In this document: one piece after another, positions 11,739-24,884 of the stretch
Position numbering within the stretch: position 1 is the stretch's first letter
Layout: each line of letters begins with the position of its first letter
Source: Tubiluchus corallicola
Taxonomy: Eukaryota; Priapulida; Priapulimorpha; Priapulimorphida; Tubiluchidae
Direction: 5' to 3'
Assembly: GCA_030141605.1 (NCBI GenBank)
Contig: JAQGDQ010000046.1
Location: 558,001-622,000 of the forward strand
Length of the DNA stretch: 64,000 nucleotides
Translations under genes and position numbers: made by a program
Notes under the pieces: model-generated
Database searches by the model: none
What the model was told of the DNA's origin: nothing
What the model saw: the letters and a program-made list of their open reading frames with translations, nothing else

Positions 11739-12389
11739 CTAAACACAAATAACAAAAATGCTTATGTGCTGCAGATACAGTTTTAGCATCATGTTACAAT
11801 TTCAATACTAAACAACAATTCAGAAATCAATGAAAAATATGTAATCAAATTCTTGCAGATTTTCAAAAAAATATATCTAAAGTTATGAAACAGAATACAA
11901 CCACTTTCAGTATAAAAGATTCCAGTGGCGGGTCGCTTTAAAATTTTTTTAGCCATTGTCTTAATGTTGTGTAAAATGAAACAAACATATAAATAGAAAA
12001 TTTACGTATAAATATGATAAAATCCTAAACAAAAAAATCTCCTTACTATTAGCCTAAATTGTTACACTTCAAGTTAAATTAATCTTGTTTTACTTTGCAC
12101 AAAAAGATCAATAATTTTCTTATTTATCAACACTGTCAGAGATAGTGCTCTCACTCTCTCTCTACCTAGCATGCAGCATCTTATTTTAGATGTTTGTGCA
12201 TGGCCATATGAGCACAACAGAAAAACACCACGTTGCTGGACCTGTGAAGCGCACAGTTTCATCAAGTGTTCTGGTTCCGGATAAGGATTTACAAGTACAT
12301 ACAGGTATAAAAAAAGATTTAATATGGAGTGAAAACAGGGGGTGCTGCAGTGCTTCATGCGCGTTCTTCAATGATTAAAAAAAACTTAC

Positions 12390-12549
12390 CCCCTAATCGC
12401 TCAATCCTTTCCTGTTTTAATGTAAGATTCATGAATTCTGTTTTAAATGTCGATGGTTCTTGGTTTACAGCTTTGTGTAAGAGAATAGCACTAGAGGCAT
12501 GGTTAATGAAATCGAGACAATTTAATGACACGTGTCTACTCTGGTTTGC
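12390..12549 (-). CDS. GAIN subdomain A helical exon
   Basis: Encodes model residues 1374-1427 (NCLDFINHASSAILLHKAV ... FMNLTLKQERIERLG). Helical, consistent with the A subdomain of GAIN. Phase 0 to phase 1. Confidence 0.82.
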
Positions 12550-14089
12550 CTGCAAAATTATTTACTGTCATCAACTAAATATGCTCTAATTGAAAATAAC
12601 ATGCTTACAAAGTTCTAGCTGCAGAAATAGTTACAACTGTGCAAGTAAAAGTGAAATTACATAGAAGTATTTTGCTTAAAAACACGTGATTAAAGCTATT
12701 TCATTTTGTTAAGTGCTGCTATGCAAAATGGCTTGCACTGAAAAAAATTAGCAAGACAAATTTGCTTTAAAGCAAGCAAGGCAACACAGATACATAAGTA
12801 ACACAAATACAAAAAATTCAGGTGATGAAGTCATTGTACTCCACTCTAGCAACCATTGTTTACTAAATAATGTATTATTATGTATAACTACAAGGTTTCT
12901 AAAGCAATTTTCAATATTAACAAAGCTCTCTAAACGTGCATGTTTGAATTATTTACAACTACGATTCTGTACGACCGACTAGTATACGGTTACGGTGAAA
13001 CCAAATGAGGGCTAAATATGATTTGCCGAAAGTTTAGCTCAATAAAACTTTATTAGTATAAGAAAATGAAAGAAAAGCAATGTCGAAATTTTATGCCAAT
13101 AAAGATATTCTTCACAAGGAACTAATTTCATAAACTTGTGAAAATAAGCAAAATATTTAGTATAACAAATAAATGATTTTGACAAGTTTACTATTATTAG
13201 CCAAATCAATTTTTCTATCCTGTTTTCACAACTTGATTTTTGACTAGTTTGACTTGATTTTGTAAAAACAGTTACTGCGTGTTAAAGGAAAATGGACCCA
13301 ATCTTGAACTATAGTTCAAAACAATCTACCTCATAAAGTATTGAATAGGAACAGACTATTTTTTAAAGAATGGCTTATGCGAAAGAATTATTTATGCAGA
13401 AATCTAATGTTGGATTCGCAAAGCAAGTCATGTACTTCATAATTTGTTAATTAAATGGGCACTAGCACCTGCGCCTCGACACTGTCTTCCGAGTTCAGAG
13501 ATGTGGTTAAGTTGTGATGTGGCGCACACGTTTGAAAGCTCAGGCGAGAACACAGAACTCTTCACATAAAGCTAAAAAATTTTGCTTTGAAATTTATACC
13601 ACCTACTGCCTTATTGCACACAAAGCTTGTATTACTAGCAAACTGTATAAAACTTGAACATCTAAACTACTGTGATGACCTTTAGGCAAAGCCAATTTGA
13701 CAATAGATCTTTTGACAACAAGTTCAAGTAACATTGTGCAAGCTTTCAAAAAATAAACACAGGATGAGTAGTGCACACTTCACTAACTAAACAAAAGTGT
13801 AAATTACTTTATCTTGTCAATAAATGAAATAATGTTTGTTTTGGTGAGTCAGTGGTGCACAGTGGGAAGGTGAATCAATGAGTACTTTACCAGTTGGCAT
13901 TAGCATTTTAATTTACTACAAATTTTCTTTTCTAGTTACACAAGTCTTTCAAACAGGTAAGCATAATGCAAAGTAATATTACTTTGCATGTATACAAAAT
14001 TTTCTAGCATCTTATTTTAAAAGTGATCCCCTTTTTCAAAATTGCAGAGTTTTTGTTTATATCACAGTGAATGTTGCACAGTAGTAGTG

Positions 14090-14320
14090 TACTTCAATTT
14101 TCTTTTTCACAAACACATGCAACACCTTTGCAGAATTCTGTGCTGTTGAAAATTATGTTCAGTTGTGATGTCATCACTAGCTGAGCTCGCCTGTCATTTA
14201 AATTTGTAACATATTACTTAGTTATTAGAAAGACTACGGCATTATCATAGGTATTAAAATGTATACTATTATACTTCAAAATGAGGTAGGACATGAAAAA
14301 TCATCCCGTTTTCCTTAAAC
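14090..14320 (-). repeat. Interspersed repeat, copy B
   Basis: Read on the minus strand this segment aligns with 39028-39268 on the plus strand, sharing AATTTTCAACAGCA, GTTGCATGTGTTTGTGAAAA, CAGGCGAG and TTTTTCAT in the same order. Element type unknown; ends not defined. It sits in the intron 12550-14581, which shows nothing else I can name. Confidence 0.7.
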
Positions 14321-14581
14321 ATTTGCAGAAATCTAAAATGTATATACGTTTACAACTAGTATTAACATGTAAAATAGAAGGTTACTAATAAGAAACTGCT
14401 ACATGTACATTTTTAGACTTGGGGTGAAAACCAATTAAATAATCTAATGCCTTGCCCGACTACGGCAGATGGTGGATTTGATGACGATGATGAGCTGGCT
14501 TGCTATATATCATTAAAATAATAACAAAAATGACAGATTAACACTAAAATCTTAATTATAATTAATTCTCGGGAATATTAC

Positions 14582-14717
14582 CGGAGGTAAAACGTCTGGG
14601 TTTATTCCACTATCTTTCAATGGTATAGTTACATGTTTCACTTCTGGAAGTTGAGTATTTACAAAGTTCAGATCAGATACACCAACCATTAAATGTGAAA
14701 CTGCACTTAGGCCAGAC
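14582..14717 (-). CDS. GAIN-preceding exon
   Basis: Encodes model residues 1328-1373 (SGLSAVSHLMVGVSDLNFVN ... IPLKDSGINPDVLPP). No separate domain; positioned between the REJ helices and the GAIN A subdomain. Phase 2 to phase 0. Confidence 0.82.
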
Positions 14718-15359
14718 CTGTTAAAATGGCCAATAGTTATGATTGTCTAAATAAATGAGAGAGAAAAATAAAAAAACGCTAATACTGTTAAGTATAAATA
14801 AAACACAAAATCTTGTACCAGACAGTACCTAAGAAATAACTGCGAGACATTTATAAGCTTGTATTAAAAAACAATACTTAGTAAAATAATTACTAACCAA
14901 CAATTTACATCTCAATAATCTATATTTAACTGTAAGAAACCAAACAGTGGTCATATGTAAAAAGCAACTTGTGATCTAAAATTCTGAATTTGAGGTCATG
15001 CATTAATCATTAAGTCCAATAAATAAAATTCCTTTATTAAGCCAGGGAAAATGTTAGCAGATTCATATATTTGCTGATTTTCACTCGCCTTCTTTTCTGA
15101 AAATAAGTATGAAATACTAAGAAAATAAAAATAATGATATCAACGATGATTTTCTAAGAATTCAAAAAAAGAAACTTTATCTAGAAAAAGTTACATTTGT
15201 GCAAGCAAAAGAGTTGCATTAGATGCATCACTCTTGCACACTAAAACATTAATCATGAGAAACAAAATGTAAAGCATTTCAATTATAATGACAAACGTCT
15301 GAAAGTATTTAAATGATCATACATTCTCATCAATTACAAAACTAGCACTATTTTAAAAC

Positions 15360-15451
15360 CTGGATGTATTTTCCAGTTCAGACAACTCAATAGTATGAGC
15401 ATTGTTCTTCATAAATCTTCCAACCTCTTCCAGTTTCCATGCAGCATGTAC
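15360..15451 (-). CDS. REJ/GAIN linker exon
   Basis: Encodes model residues 1298-1328 (VHAAWKLEEVGRFMKNNAHT, then IELSELEN). The donor GTTTTA is weak compared with its neighbours, but the phase (2) is required by the next exon. Confidence 0.8.
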
Positions 15452-15845
15452 CTAGTAAGCAGAAAAACCTACAAAATTTCACAGAAATGAGTAACACAAA
15501 TTACTACCTAACTTTCAATCAAAGGGAACTATATCGGCTCAACTCTGTTAAATGCCAACTTCCTTTATTTTAATAGACCTCTGAGGTTGATGGTGCATTT
15601 CACGGTCTCTAGTACAAAATTCGGGATAATGTGTATAATAGTCTGAGTAAATGAAATTTGGCAATAGCTAATTTGGGGCAAAGAATGGTAATTTCAAGGT
15701 TCTAATTTTTATCAATTAAATTCATGAACACCTAATCAACAAAAAAATGCTGCAATTTTTCAACAAAAAATATCTTGAACTTTCAACGTACCATGTACCA
15801 TACTACTGATTAGCATTCAGTGAAACTGTAAAATAATTTGCTAAC

Positions 15846-15971
15846 CTTTTTATGTAAATAAACCTCCTCATGAGCACCAAGAATTTGTTGTAACATTGAA
15901 GCCACTAATTTTGCATGAGCAATATCAGTCACTTGCATTTTTATTACTATATCCATTAATTCTCCTCTTAT
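15846..15971 (-). CDS. REJ C-terminal helical exon
   Basis: Encodes model residues 1256-1297: IRGELMDIVIKMQVTDIAHA, then LVASMLQQILG. The pattern of short amphipathic helices is typical of the REJ end approaching GAIN. Phase 0-0. Confidence 0.87.
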
Positions 15972-16326
15972 CTGAAACAAGCAGAGCAAATGCCATTATA
16001 CTAACTAAGTATGGTACTCGAAAAGTCTCCCATTACTAAATTCAAATTACACACTTAAGTTTTTCTCTTACTTTTGTTTTACTACTACATGCTTCTTTCA
16101 ATCCAAACAACATTTAAGTAATACTAGTTTTTGTTGTAGCTGGAAAAACTTAAGACCTAAGCTTCATGATTTTCAGATAAAAATGACCAAAGTAATAGTG
16201 GTGACTACAACATCCTCAAGACCCCGAGCCTTTAGTTTCCAGTTCAAATACATTTTCAAATTGGCCATCCATCAATATGAAATAGAAAAAAATGCATTTT
16301 TTAAAAAGCAGGATCCAATCAACAGC

Positions 16327-16450
16327 AGGGGCGGATCGAGGATTTTTGAAAGGGAGGGATCTAACCGTGACCAAGCAAAGACGCGAAAGCTGGGGGGCTG
16401 CTTCATCAGCCGCTCAACAAGGGGGTCTAAGAGAAATGCATTTTAATCCA
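16327..16450 (+). mobile_element. hAT-like terminal fragment
   Basis: Begins CAGGGGCGGATCGAGGATTT, resembling the ends of many hAT-type non-autonomous elements, with a GC content above its surroundings. No matching opposite end was found nearby, so it is a fragment or a solitary end. It lies in the intron 15972-18199, which otherwise shows only AT-rich sequence. Confidence 0.45.
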
Positions 16451-18199
16451 TTTTTCAGCCTTGTGAAGCATATTTTAAAAAAAAAATATTAACTAAATTT
16501 TTTGGACATTTGTGTCTGACATTGTAGTTATAACATCAACTGCTATTACCCTGTGAAACGAATAAGAAAAAAACGACATTGAAATTCTTGTACACCAATG
16601 CCATTTTTATTGCCTTGTGATTGTCTTCTTGCTGTCTCTGCATTATCACTGCAGAAAATTATTAGTTTTCTCATCAGATGTCATTTCAGGTTAATATTAT
16701 TGGTCCACGAGCCCTAATTAACCGCTTTGTTGAATACCAAAATTGCAATGACAGCTTATGTATTATTCGGGGAATAAAAACATCAAAATGTTTTTAAAAA
16801 AACATATTATTTCTGTGCATTGTTATATTATTGTTATTTTATCTATAATTTCAAATAAGGTTTCTGCAATACATACTAAACTATCTGTCTAAATGCACTA
16901 AATAATAATTATTATAATTACTGATATTACTAATTTAGTAACCTTAACTACAAGCACAGCTGGAAGTGTAGCTGAATTTTGCACACACTCGCAATACATT
17001 TGAGTTATTATCTACAGCTAAAGCAGGATTGTTCAATTACTAATAGTCAGTTACAGCCTGTAATAAAACAATTAACACAGCACAGCAAACATCTAGGTAG
17101 ATCAAGGATCTAATTATAGCAGGAAACAAGCACATTGACTGTAGTTACCAAGCCTTACACGGGCGGGATCATGAATCATTTTCTTTAAGCACTCTAGCAC
17201 TCAAACACTAATAAAGAATACACATTGACAAAAAATACCAAAAATGAAAATTTATGAAATTTTCACAAGATTCTATGTGTTAAGACAAGAGGTTGTCAGT
17301 AGTTATCATGCTTCATTGCTTAGCTGAATCCTTCATATAGCATACCAAGAGAGTATTCAGCTATACATTGCCATAACCCAAACAGTATACTTCTCCCATG
17401 CTGACTAGAATGCCATTCTAAATAACGAACATAACAAGTGCCAGTTGAAGCATCCAGCCAAGCAAGCAAAGAGATTATACATAAAAGTAAGATATGAGCT
17501 ATGCCCTGCAATAACAGACCCTATTAAGGTGTTGACATCACTACTGTCAGACAAGGAAAAGTACCACACCTTATGACACAATGTCAACCGCTGCTAAGCA
17601 ACCAAAGGAGTGAATATCACGCAGGTGAACAACAAATTCACAAGAGTCTGAGCAAAAGCAAGCGGTCATGAACAGTTAACAATGCTTCACTGGGTTTTGG
17701 GGATAAATTTAAAAACAAAAATTAACAAATTTCACTTGAATTTAAACATGAACGACATTAACAGAATATATTGTGGATCAAGAATGGGCATATATTTTCA
17801 ACTTGATGTCATTATTTAAAAACAACCATTTGTATTTTATAATTACAGTCTTCAGCAGATTCAAAATTTGATTCTTTTTAGAAAATTAGCCAGAGCTTTT
17901 GAGCAAAAAAGTTTTATAAAAGATCACAAGTTTCGTGTCATATGCAGTGTTTTTTTAATGATGAACTAAAATCCTCTGAAATCTACTAATTCAATTCAAC
18001 CAATAAGTAAAACACAAATCCATATAAACTCTTAAAAAGAATAAGAGCTTCTGGACCATAATACTGCATCACTATTTAAAAGCAAACTTTACATTTAAAA
18101 TTTTTTTTGGCTAATGTACATGTCTAATATTTATATTTAAACTACCAAATGACAAAAATGCAGACTTTCAGAATTGGACTACGCATCTATCTTTTTTAC

Positions 18200-18306
18200 C
18201 TCTGTCTTTTTTTTATGCACTTCAGCTGCTGTTTCATCATCTTCAATTGCATCTTTGTCAATGTCATTTAACGAATCAACAACTGTGTTAACAATCTGAG
18301 ACGTTT
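18200..18306 (-). CDS. REJ region exon i, acidic
   Basis: Encodes model residues 1220-1255 (TSQIVNTVVDSLND, then DAIEDDETAAEVHKKK). Highly charged, probably helical and loop sequence within the C-terminal REJ. Phase 1 to phase 0. Confidence 0.83.
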
Positions 18307-18453
18307 CTGTAAACAGAAATGCTTTACATGAATCGCTTGCCTTGCAGTGTCATGACATATTCGTGGATATTAGATGTCATACATGAAAAATGAAGGACAC
18401 TCCAAATTTTGTGCACCTCAGACAAAAGAAGTATTATCATCTAGGAAACTTAC

Positions 18454-18598
18454 TACTAATACTGCCACCACTGTTGTCTTCTATCTGACTTGTACCCGTC
18501 GATTCATTTTTCTTTGTTAATGAAGAAATGATTTCTAGCTCTTCAACAGCCTTTTCAGTTTCTGTCGAATCGATGTCGTTGTGGCCGAACGGATAGAC
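18454..18598 (-). CDS. REJ region exon h
   Basis: Encodes model residues 1172-1220. VYPFGHNDIDSTETEKAVEE begins the helical second half of REJ; the rest is polar and serine/threonine-rich. Phase 0 to phase 1. Confidence 0.85.
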
Positions 18599-19370
18599 CT
18601 GGTTTAAATGATATTTAATAGCTACAATAACTTTGCATATTCATGCAAACTAAGCAAAAATCTATAAATATAAATTAGATTATATTAGATATTTAATGTC
18701 ATTTGTCAACTGTAAATACATTACAGATGTATAAAAGTTACAGTGAGTCTGGGATAAATTAATAGTCCATATACCCAACTCATTCATGGTAACATCTTTT
18801 CCTAAACAATAATAAAATTAAAGTTAAAGCAACAAAAATATAAATAAAAAGAAAACTAGTTATAGCCAAACCATAAGATAGTTACAGAGCAATACAAATA
18901 AAATTGTTCTTAAATCCCTTGGTATTCTTTTAGTCAATATATGGATAGCTGATAAACAAAATGTCTTAAAGAGTTAGCCAAGTGTGCGCTTTAAGCCATT
19001 CTTTGTGAAAACAACAATACAATGATAATTGTGTTTTAGACGTACATTAATTGACTGGTTTTCTCTGGTGAGCTCTAAAATGGCTAACAGCATGATTAAA
19101 TGCCTAAGACAACATCAGAAAATTCAAACCTTAATACTTTACAATTTGATTATGTGAATATGACCTCCTATGGTGCACAAAATTATGAATACAATTCTCG
19201 GTCGCAGATACCTAGAATTTTACTAACTCCACACAGTTTAATTAGCTGAAATGTGTTTAGGAAACACATAATTGCTCAACTTAGATCACCAGCTACACTG
19301 GATATGGTGAAGGGCATTGTGAGCCAAAAAATGTAATGAACCGAAATAATCCATTGATTTCAATCATATA

Positions 19371-19445
19371 CAGTGTTCCCTCACTACTTCGCGGTTTGGT
19401 TATCGTGGACTCGCTGTTTCGCGGGTTTTTGCGGTACTTCATCTA
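19371..19445 (+). mobile_element. Pogo/Tigger-like terminal fragment
   Basis: Starts CAGTGTTCCCTCACTACTTC right after TA and continues with the CGCGG / TCGTGGACTCGC / TTTCGCGGGTTTTT sequence typical of Tigger-like ends. No matching inverted end was found in the following kilobase. It lies in the intron 18599-20280, otherwise unremarkable. Confidence 0.6.
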
Positions 19446-20280
19446 AAATATTTTTGCATATGCGTAGTACGTATTGTACAGCAATGTATATATTTGATGA
19501 ATTTTGCATAAAAAATCACAAAATGTATAAAAATATATTAAAATTCATCATCATCATTCTAGCTGTAGGACGTATCTTCAATGGTGAGTACCCACATCAA
19601 ATTTTTAAAATTACGTTTTTTTAAATTTCTAAAAATTATCTAAGTTTTTTTAAAGGTACATGTACAGTATGGGAAAAGTTATTAAGGGAATGGGAAAGGG
19701 CAAAAAGCCTACAAAAATTGCCTAATGCAAACACTAAATTTGATATAAAATTGGGCCTATATATAAAGTTTAGACTGCCTAAGTAATTGCAGTTGACAAA
19801 GACAGGGCCAAACACCAAATACTGATTAATGAATGCCCTGCAAAAACACCATATCATTTAACAATAAAAAACCACTACTGCCTGTAACTGGTAATCCTTT
19901 GCAGTCGTCATAGATTTGAATAATATAAGATTTAAGTGGATGGCAAGAATTCACAAGTCCTTGAGAGTTTTGGCATTCTTAGATTGGTGCAGTTTGCTCA
20001 GTTTGATATAGTTTACAGTACACATAGTAATACAATACATTAGGCAATAGTTTAAAGTAAAAAGTGTAGTTTTGCTGGTAACAGTTTAAAGAGCAGAAAG
20101 AATAAACTCTAAGGGACAACATTCTATATGTTACCACAGATTACAGCTTACAAAATTAATAGCTAAAATTTAACAATGACTTGCAGAAAATGCTTAGTTC
20201 ATTCAGCTCTTAATTACAAGACCAAAAACATAACAGAAAAACAAAACAAAATACAGTAAAGGCAGAAAAGTGTCACTTAC

Positions 20281-20429
20281 TACAACAATAAAACTGGTCT
20301 GTGTAGAAGATTTGTAAACATTTGACACAATAACTAAGAGTTCTGCTTGATAGTCCTTTTCTGAATTACCAACAGGAAGAAATGCCGGGGGAAATCTCCC
20401 ATCTGCGGTGGAATACAACAGGATTTTAT
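20281..20429 (-). CDS. REJ region exon g
   Basis: Encodes model residues 1122-1171, including PPAFLPVGNSEKDYQAELL and SFIVVV. Continues the REJ beta segment; phase 1 to phase 0. Confidence 0.87.
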
Positions 20430-20594
20430 CTGAAATGTAGCACATGTATAATGAAATAGTTGGTGAGACAGAACGTAAAACTAACCAGCACTAATGAAAC
20501 AGCCTACTTATTTTTTTGCTGCATTTAAGAAAAGAAAAAACCTATAATCTATAAGTGTACGATATGTAGGTCTTCATATTTAGGCCAGCTTTAC

Positions 20595-20696
20595 CTGCAT
20601 CAGATTCTACACCGGCACTGTAGTAAAACTCGTAGGTAAGAGATGAATCTTCTATAGTGTGACAATTTAACGAAAACTTTGTCGTTAATTCTGTTC
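20595..20696 (-). CDS. REJ region exon f
   Basis: Encodes model residues 1088-1122 (GTELTTKFSLNCHTIEDSS, TYEFYY). Matches the REJ T-x-F-x-x-x-C ... Y-x-F segment. Phase 1-1. Confidence 0.87.
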
Positions 20697-21752
20697 CTAA
20701 GAATATGCAAAAATACTGATTACCAAAATTAATAGGAAGACTTTGGAATTACTAGCAATACCAAACAGAAAATTGAGAAAGACCATGATCTTCTTGACTT
20801 GTCATAGAGTCTTTTGAAGCTTGCTACATAAGTTTTCTCATAAACAATTTTAATTTTAGGACTAAGAAAAGCGAATAAGGTGGTGGAAAAAAATCATTTA
20901 AACAAACCATTTGCATGGCAAAAAGAAGAGTTGTCAACATAGCACAGAGACTTCAAAAGTGAAAGATAGCAAAAAAAACATCATGAAATATATTAAAATA
21001 GCAAATTAAGTAGGAGTAAAACCATATTAAGTTGATATTACTTTTAAATAAGTCAAAAACAAAATTAATAGAAATAAATATTCTAGCATTGAGTAATGTC
21101 ATTTTTCTGGGTAATGCTAAAAAATCTTCTAGCATTCTCACTCTTCTGATGTTTTATTAGAATAAAGTCTGACTACTAAAAAAGCAGATATTTATATTAA
21201 TTTACTACAAGCTTTAGTGTGAAAACACCATAAAACTCCATATTTGAGTTCCACATTTGAAAATGCATGTATCAAACATAACATATCTTAACTTAAAAAA
21301 AGTTGTTGTGAAAAGTTCTACAAACAATGTTAAGTTACTCAGCATGAGATACTGGACCTGTAAGTGGTATTTCAGCCCCCTTTGGAAATGCACAAAAATC
21401 TGCCCTCAATGAGGAAAACACTCATAGGCAACTAGTATGGTAGATGAAACACCTATATACTTGTGTCAAGCTCCGGTTTGCTTAACTTCAACCTAGTAAG
21501 CACATTCAGTAATTAATCACCAGTCATTACGAATTACTCTTCAAAATTTCAAGTAAACTTTCGCATACTCACAACAGATATTATAAACCCAGGAAATTTT
21601 AGTGAAATTATTTGGTATACAAAGATAATATGCTAAATCTTTACAAAAATAAACCAATCAAGTACTCTTTATGCACCTGGAGAATGCCACCTTAACACAC
21701 AAAAACACATTATTTCTGGTAATGTAAATTTAAAAAAGGTAGTTCATCTCAC

Positions 21753-21842
21753 CTTCACACGGATCAAGCAGACAGGTCAAATTTCGAGGAGCTCTGTTAA
21801 CCACAACTAGATAAGAGCCAAAACCAGTAGCAGTTGGGCCAC
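21753..21842 (-). CDS. REJ region exon e
   Basis: Encodes model residues 1058-1088 (GFGSYLVVVNRAPRNLTC, DPCE). The N-x-x-P segment followed by C and the P-C-E-G junction is typical of the central REJ module. Confidence 0.87.
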
Positions 21843-22342
21843 CTGAAGAGTGAGTTGTCAATTATCACACAAATAAACTAAGTGTTCTACTTTGAATTGT
21901 TTGATAAAAACTTGAATTTTTGTTGTTTTCTGACGTTTTATCAAGTTTACTATTAAGTTCACTTTTATCACTATCAAACGAAATTAACATAAACCCATTT
22001 CAATTTTTTCTAGTTATCTCACAGTAATATGATAACACTAACACGCACGAATTAGTTACTTGGTTTACCCATGCAAAATAACGCAGTATACGCATAAAGA
22101 TGCTCATGCACTTTGAGATATATTACATATAAGCATACAATTTATATTAGGCATAGATTCATTGTAAAAAAGCACTTGTGGAGCAGCTATAATGTCTCAA
22201 ACTGGCGAAATATAGACACAGTGAGAAAGTTTACAATAAAGTAAAAGTTAGAGTCTGGAGTTCATTGAGATAAGTCTGAAAAATCTTGTAAGTTTAAATC
22301 TTAAGTTCAAAACTTAAAGATTTAAAATTTAAGGGTTTATAC

Positions 22343-22620
22343 CTCTAACTTCAACAATATAAGAATAATCTTCTTCTAAAGTGTTTTTTCTCACAGTAAG
22401 CATATCGGTGTTCGAGCTTATAATTATAACAGAATTATCTAAGTATTCGCCATCGATTCTAACACCGGTAGGTTCATTTGTGTCTGTATGTCTCATATAT
22501 TTCTGCACCTTCCAACTGTAGGTGGCAGCTAATAAACTGTCTTCATCGCAGCTATGGCAAACAGCTTGCAATATCAAATTTTGCACTTTGTTTACTTCTG
22601 ATGCACAATTTGTCAGACAT
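22343..22620 (-). CDS. REJ region exon d
   Basis: Encodes model residues 965-1058. CLTNCASEVN, AVCHSC and ATYSWKV match the REJ pattern C-x-x-N-C ... C-x-x-C ... Y-x-W. It ends in YSYIVEVR, leading to the next strand. Phase 2 to phase 1. Confidence 0.9.
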
Positions 22621-24623
22621 CTAAATAATAAAAAAATAGAACAATGTTTTATTGCAAAACCACTGTAAAACAACCAGTAAGCCACTTGAGGTAGAGGCCA
22701 AAAAATCAAGAATAAGTGCACATTAAAGAACCCTGTAACACACGTTCTTTCGGGAATGTAACTGTGAAGTTTGGAACAGTAGTGTCACAATAAAACCTTG
22801 TCACAGTGAAAAACGAAAATCGGGGAAGAAAGCAGAAGTGAAGTCCCGTAAGGAACGACACTGCTAATGTGTGACTATCATTGTATTTACATGTGGGCAT
22901 GTCAAGTGGTGCGCCAGTAATGAAGAGAGACTGGGGTACTCGCTGAATGTATTTTAGCACTAAGTTCAGTCATAGCTTTGTCCACACTTACTTGAATACA
23001 CTATATTTTATAGATGAAAAGAATATTAGTAACGAGTTACAATGTGTAAAAGTTTTAGCATGACATCACTGGTATTTCATGCTGGGCTGCTTTCTTGTTC
23101 TCTGTTTTCTGTTTTCTGATGATTTCTACTTTATAAATGTTTCACTGCCAAATTTTTTGCCCAAAGTGCCATTCAGACAATGCTTCTGACAAAGAGTGAT
23201 TGTTTCTATGTTTTCCGGCATATACAATTTGTAAAATAACAGCGGATTCTTACGTATGACCGAAAAGAAAAAAACTAGACAGTAAGGAAGTAATGACAGA
23301 TTTTGTTCCCTAGGCTTTACCGACGTGTTGAGTCTGTGCAGACCGGGTATGATGTCTAGCTTAATGTGAGGTACAAAAGTAAAAGAAAATGGAAAACTAA
23401 ACAGAAATACCTTTCAGACAACATTTTTAACTCATTAAATGAGGTTCTCCCTACATTTTTAGAGACTTGGGAAAACCTTTGTGGGATTTTTTTCCAAATG
23501 TGCAAATGGGGTTTTAGAGAAAAGCTTTAAATCTTTAAGTCAAAAATATTCTCATTGTCTACAGTTTGACTGCTGTTTGGCACACATACAAGATTTTGAG
23601 CAGTCGAGCTCCTTTATTCTATGTGTAGCTGTCCAGACTTTATTTTTTGCCATGTCTAGCAAGCTAGATAGGCAATTCTATTTGTGGCAACAGGAAAGGA
23701 TGTTCTATCCTCACTTTGGTAGCATTTTGTGTCACTTTTACATTGAAGTAACGTGTAAAAAATCAGAGGTATTTCAAAATGTGAAGAAAGGGGGGTTACT
23801 GTATTAAAATCGAGAATTTCGACTAAATTGATGGGATGAAATGTTTTAATGCTAACCCAAGCTAAATGTAGCTTTTCATGAAATTTAGCTAGGAAGGTTG
23901 ATTATTACCTTATTTACAATGCCTCAAACCCAAAATAGTGGCCAGCAGCTTACTTGCAGCATGATTTAATTCCCAGGTGTACTTGACACACCTATTGTTC
24001 ATACAGCTTACACATAGTTTAAATAATAGTAGCACACTAGCATCATAGTGCTCTGTAAACTGTGTTTATTACTATGAATGAATTTGCTGTTTCTTGCAGG
24101 TTTATAAATTGAAAATTCATTCTTATAAGTTTATTTGCTATAAACAAATAAATACCATTGTAAGAAATTTTTTTATTAATAGATAAATCATTACTCAGCA
24201 ATGACTGTTCTCTGTTCAGTGCTCACAGTGCTCCACTTGCTGGGGTTGCTGGTTGTCTGTACTGCAGCTATTAAATGCCTCTTCCTTACGTGACTTCCCA
24301 GCACTGAGTATCATAGCAGGTGATAATATTTGTAACAGTACCAACGCGCTTAATTTAAGTTACCATATCACACAAAAGTATGCATCAGAACTGTTTTAAA
24401 AATTAGGAAATATGTAATTCCGCATATGCTATAAAAGAAAATAACATAAAAATATAGTGTCATAGGACCTTTACAATCACCTACATCATCTGTGAGTGGC
24501 CATATGAGGAAATACAAATATTTGTGCGATTACTCACCCAAGATCAAAACTGAATATGCACATTTTTGTATTGTCAAACGGTGGCAACTTAAATTTAGGA
24601 AATATAGTAGTTTGACATATCAC
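22621..24623. other. Intron within REJ
   Basis: 2 kb. A plus-strand open frame at 23481-23807 has no recognisable domain and no splice support. No element ends found. Confidence 0.5.
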
Positions 24624-24783
24624 CTGATTTTAATATCTGGTTGTATTTCATCTGTCACGATTATAGTCTGGTAAGCATACTGATATTCCTTTTCATAACC
24701 CGCCATCTGGTGTCCAAACTTTAGAGTAAATGTTAGGCTGCTTCCTTGTAGCAGAGTTTTGGCAGGTATGGTAAAATTAGGAG
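24624..24783 (-). CDS. REJ region exon c
   Basis: Encodes model residues 912-965 (IPAKTLLQGSSLTFTLKFGH, then TIIVTDEIQPDIKI). This matches the REJ beta-strand segment before the paired-cysteine exon. The intron just upstream (24784-26348) carries a LINE 3' fragment on the opposite strand. Confidence 0.87.
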
Positions 24784-24884
24784 CTAAAACAGGATGTATC
24801 AATAAGTACTTGTTTAATACTAACATTTTTTGTTTAAGAATGTTTAAAGACGTTATGCACGTGTGTGTATGCATGCATGCGTGC

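Noticed and set aside
12074-12378. SINE-like or coding segment with ACGTTGCTGGACCTGTGAAG and open frames on both strands.
   Set aside because: No tRNA-like promoter boxes, tail or duplication could be defined; only the neighbouring GAIN exon at 12390-12549 is supported.
23481-23807. 108-residue plus-strand open frame in the REJ intron.
   Set aside because: No recognisable motif, no matching exons nearby.
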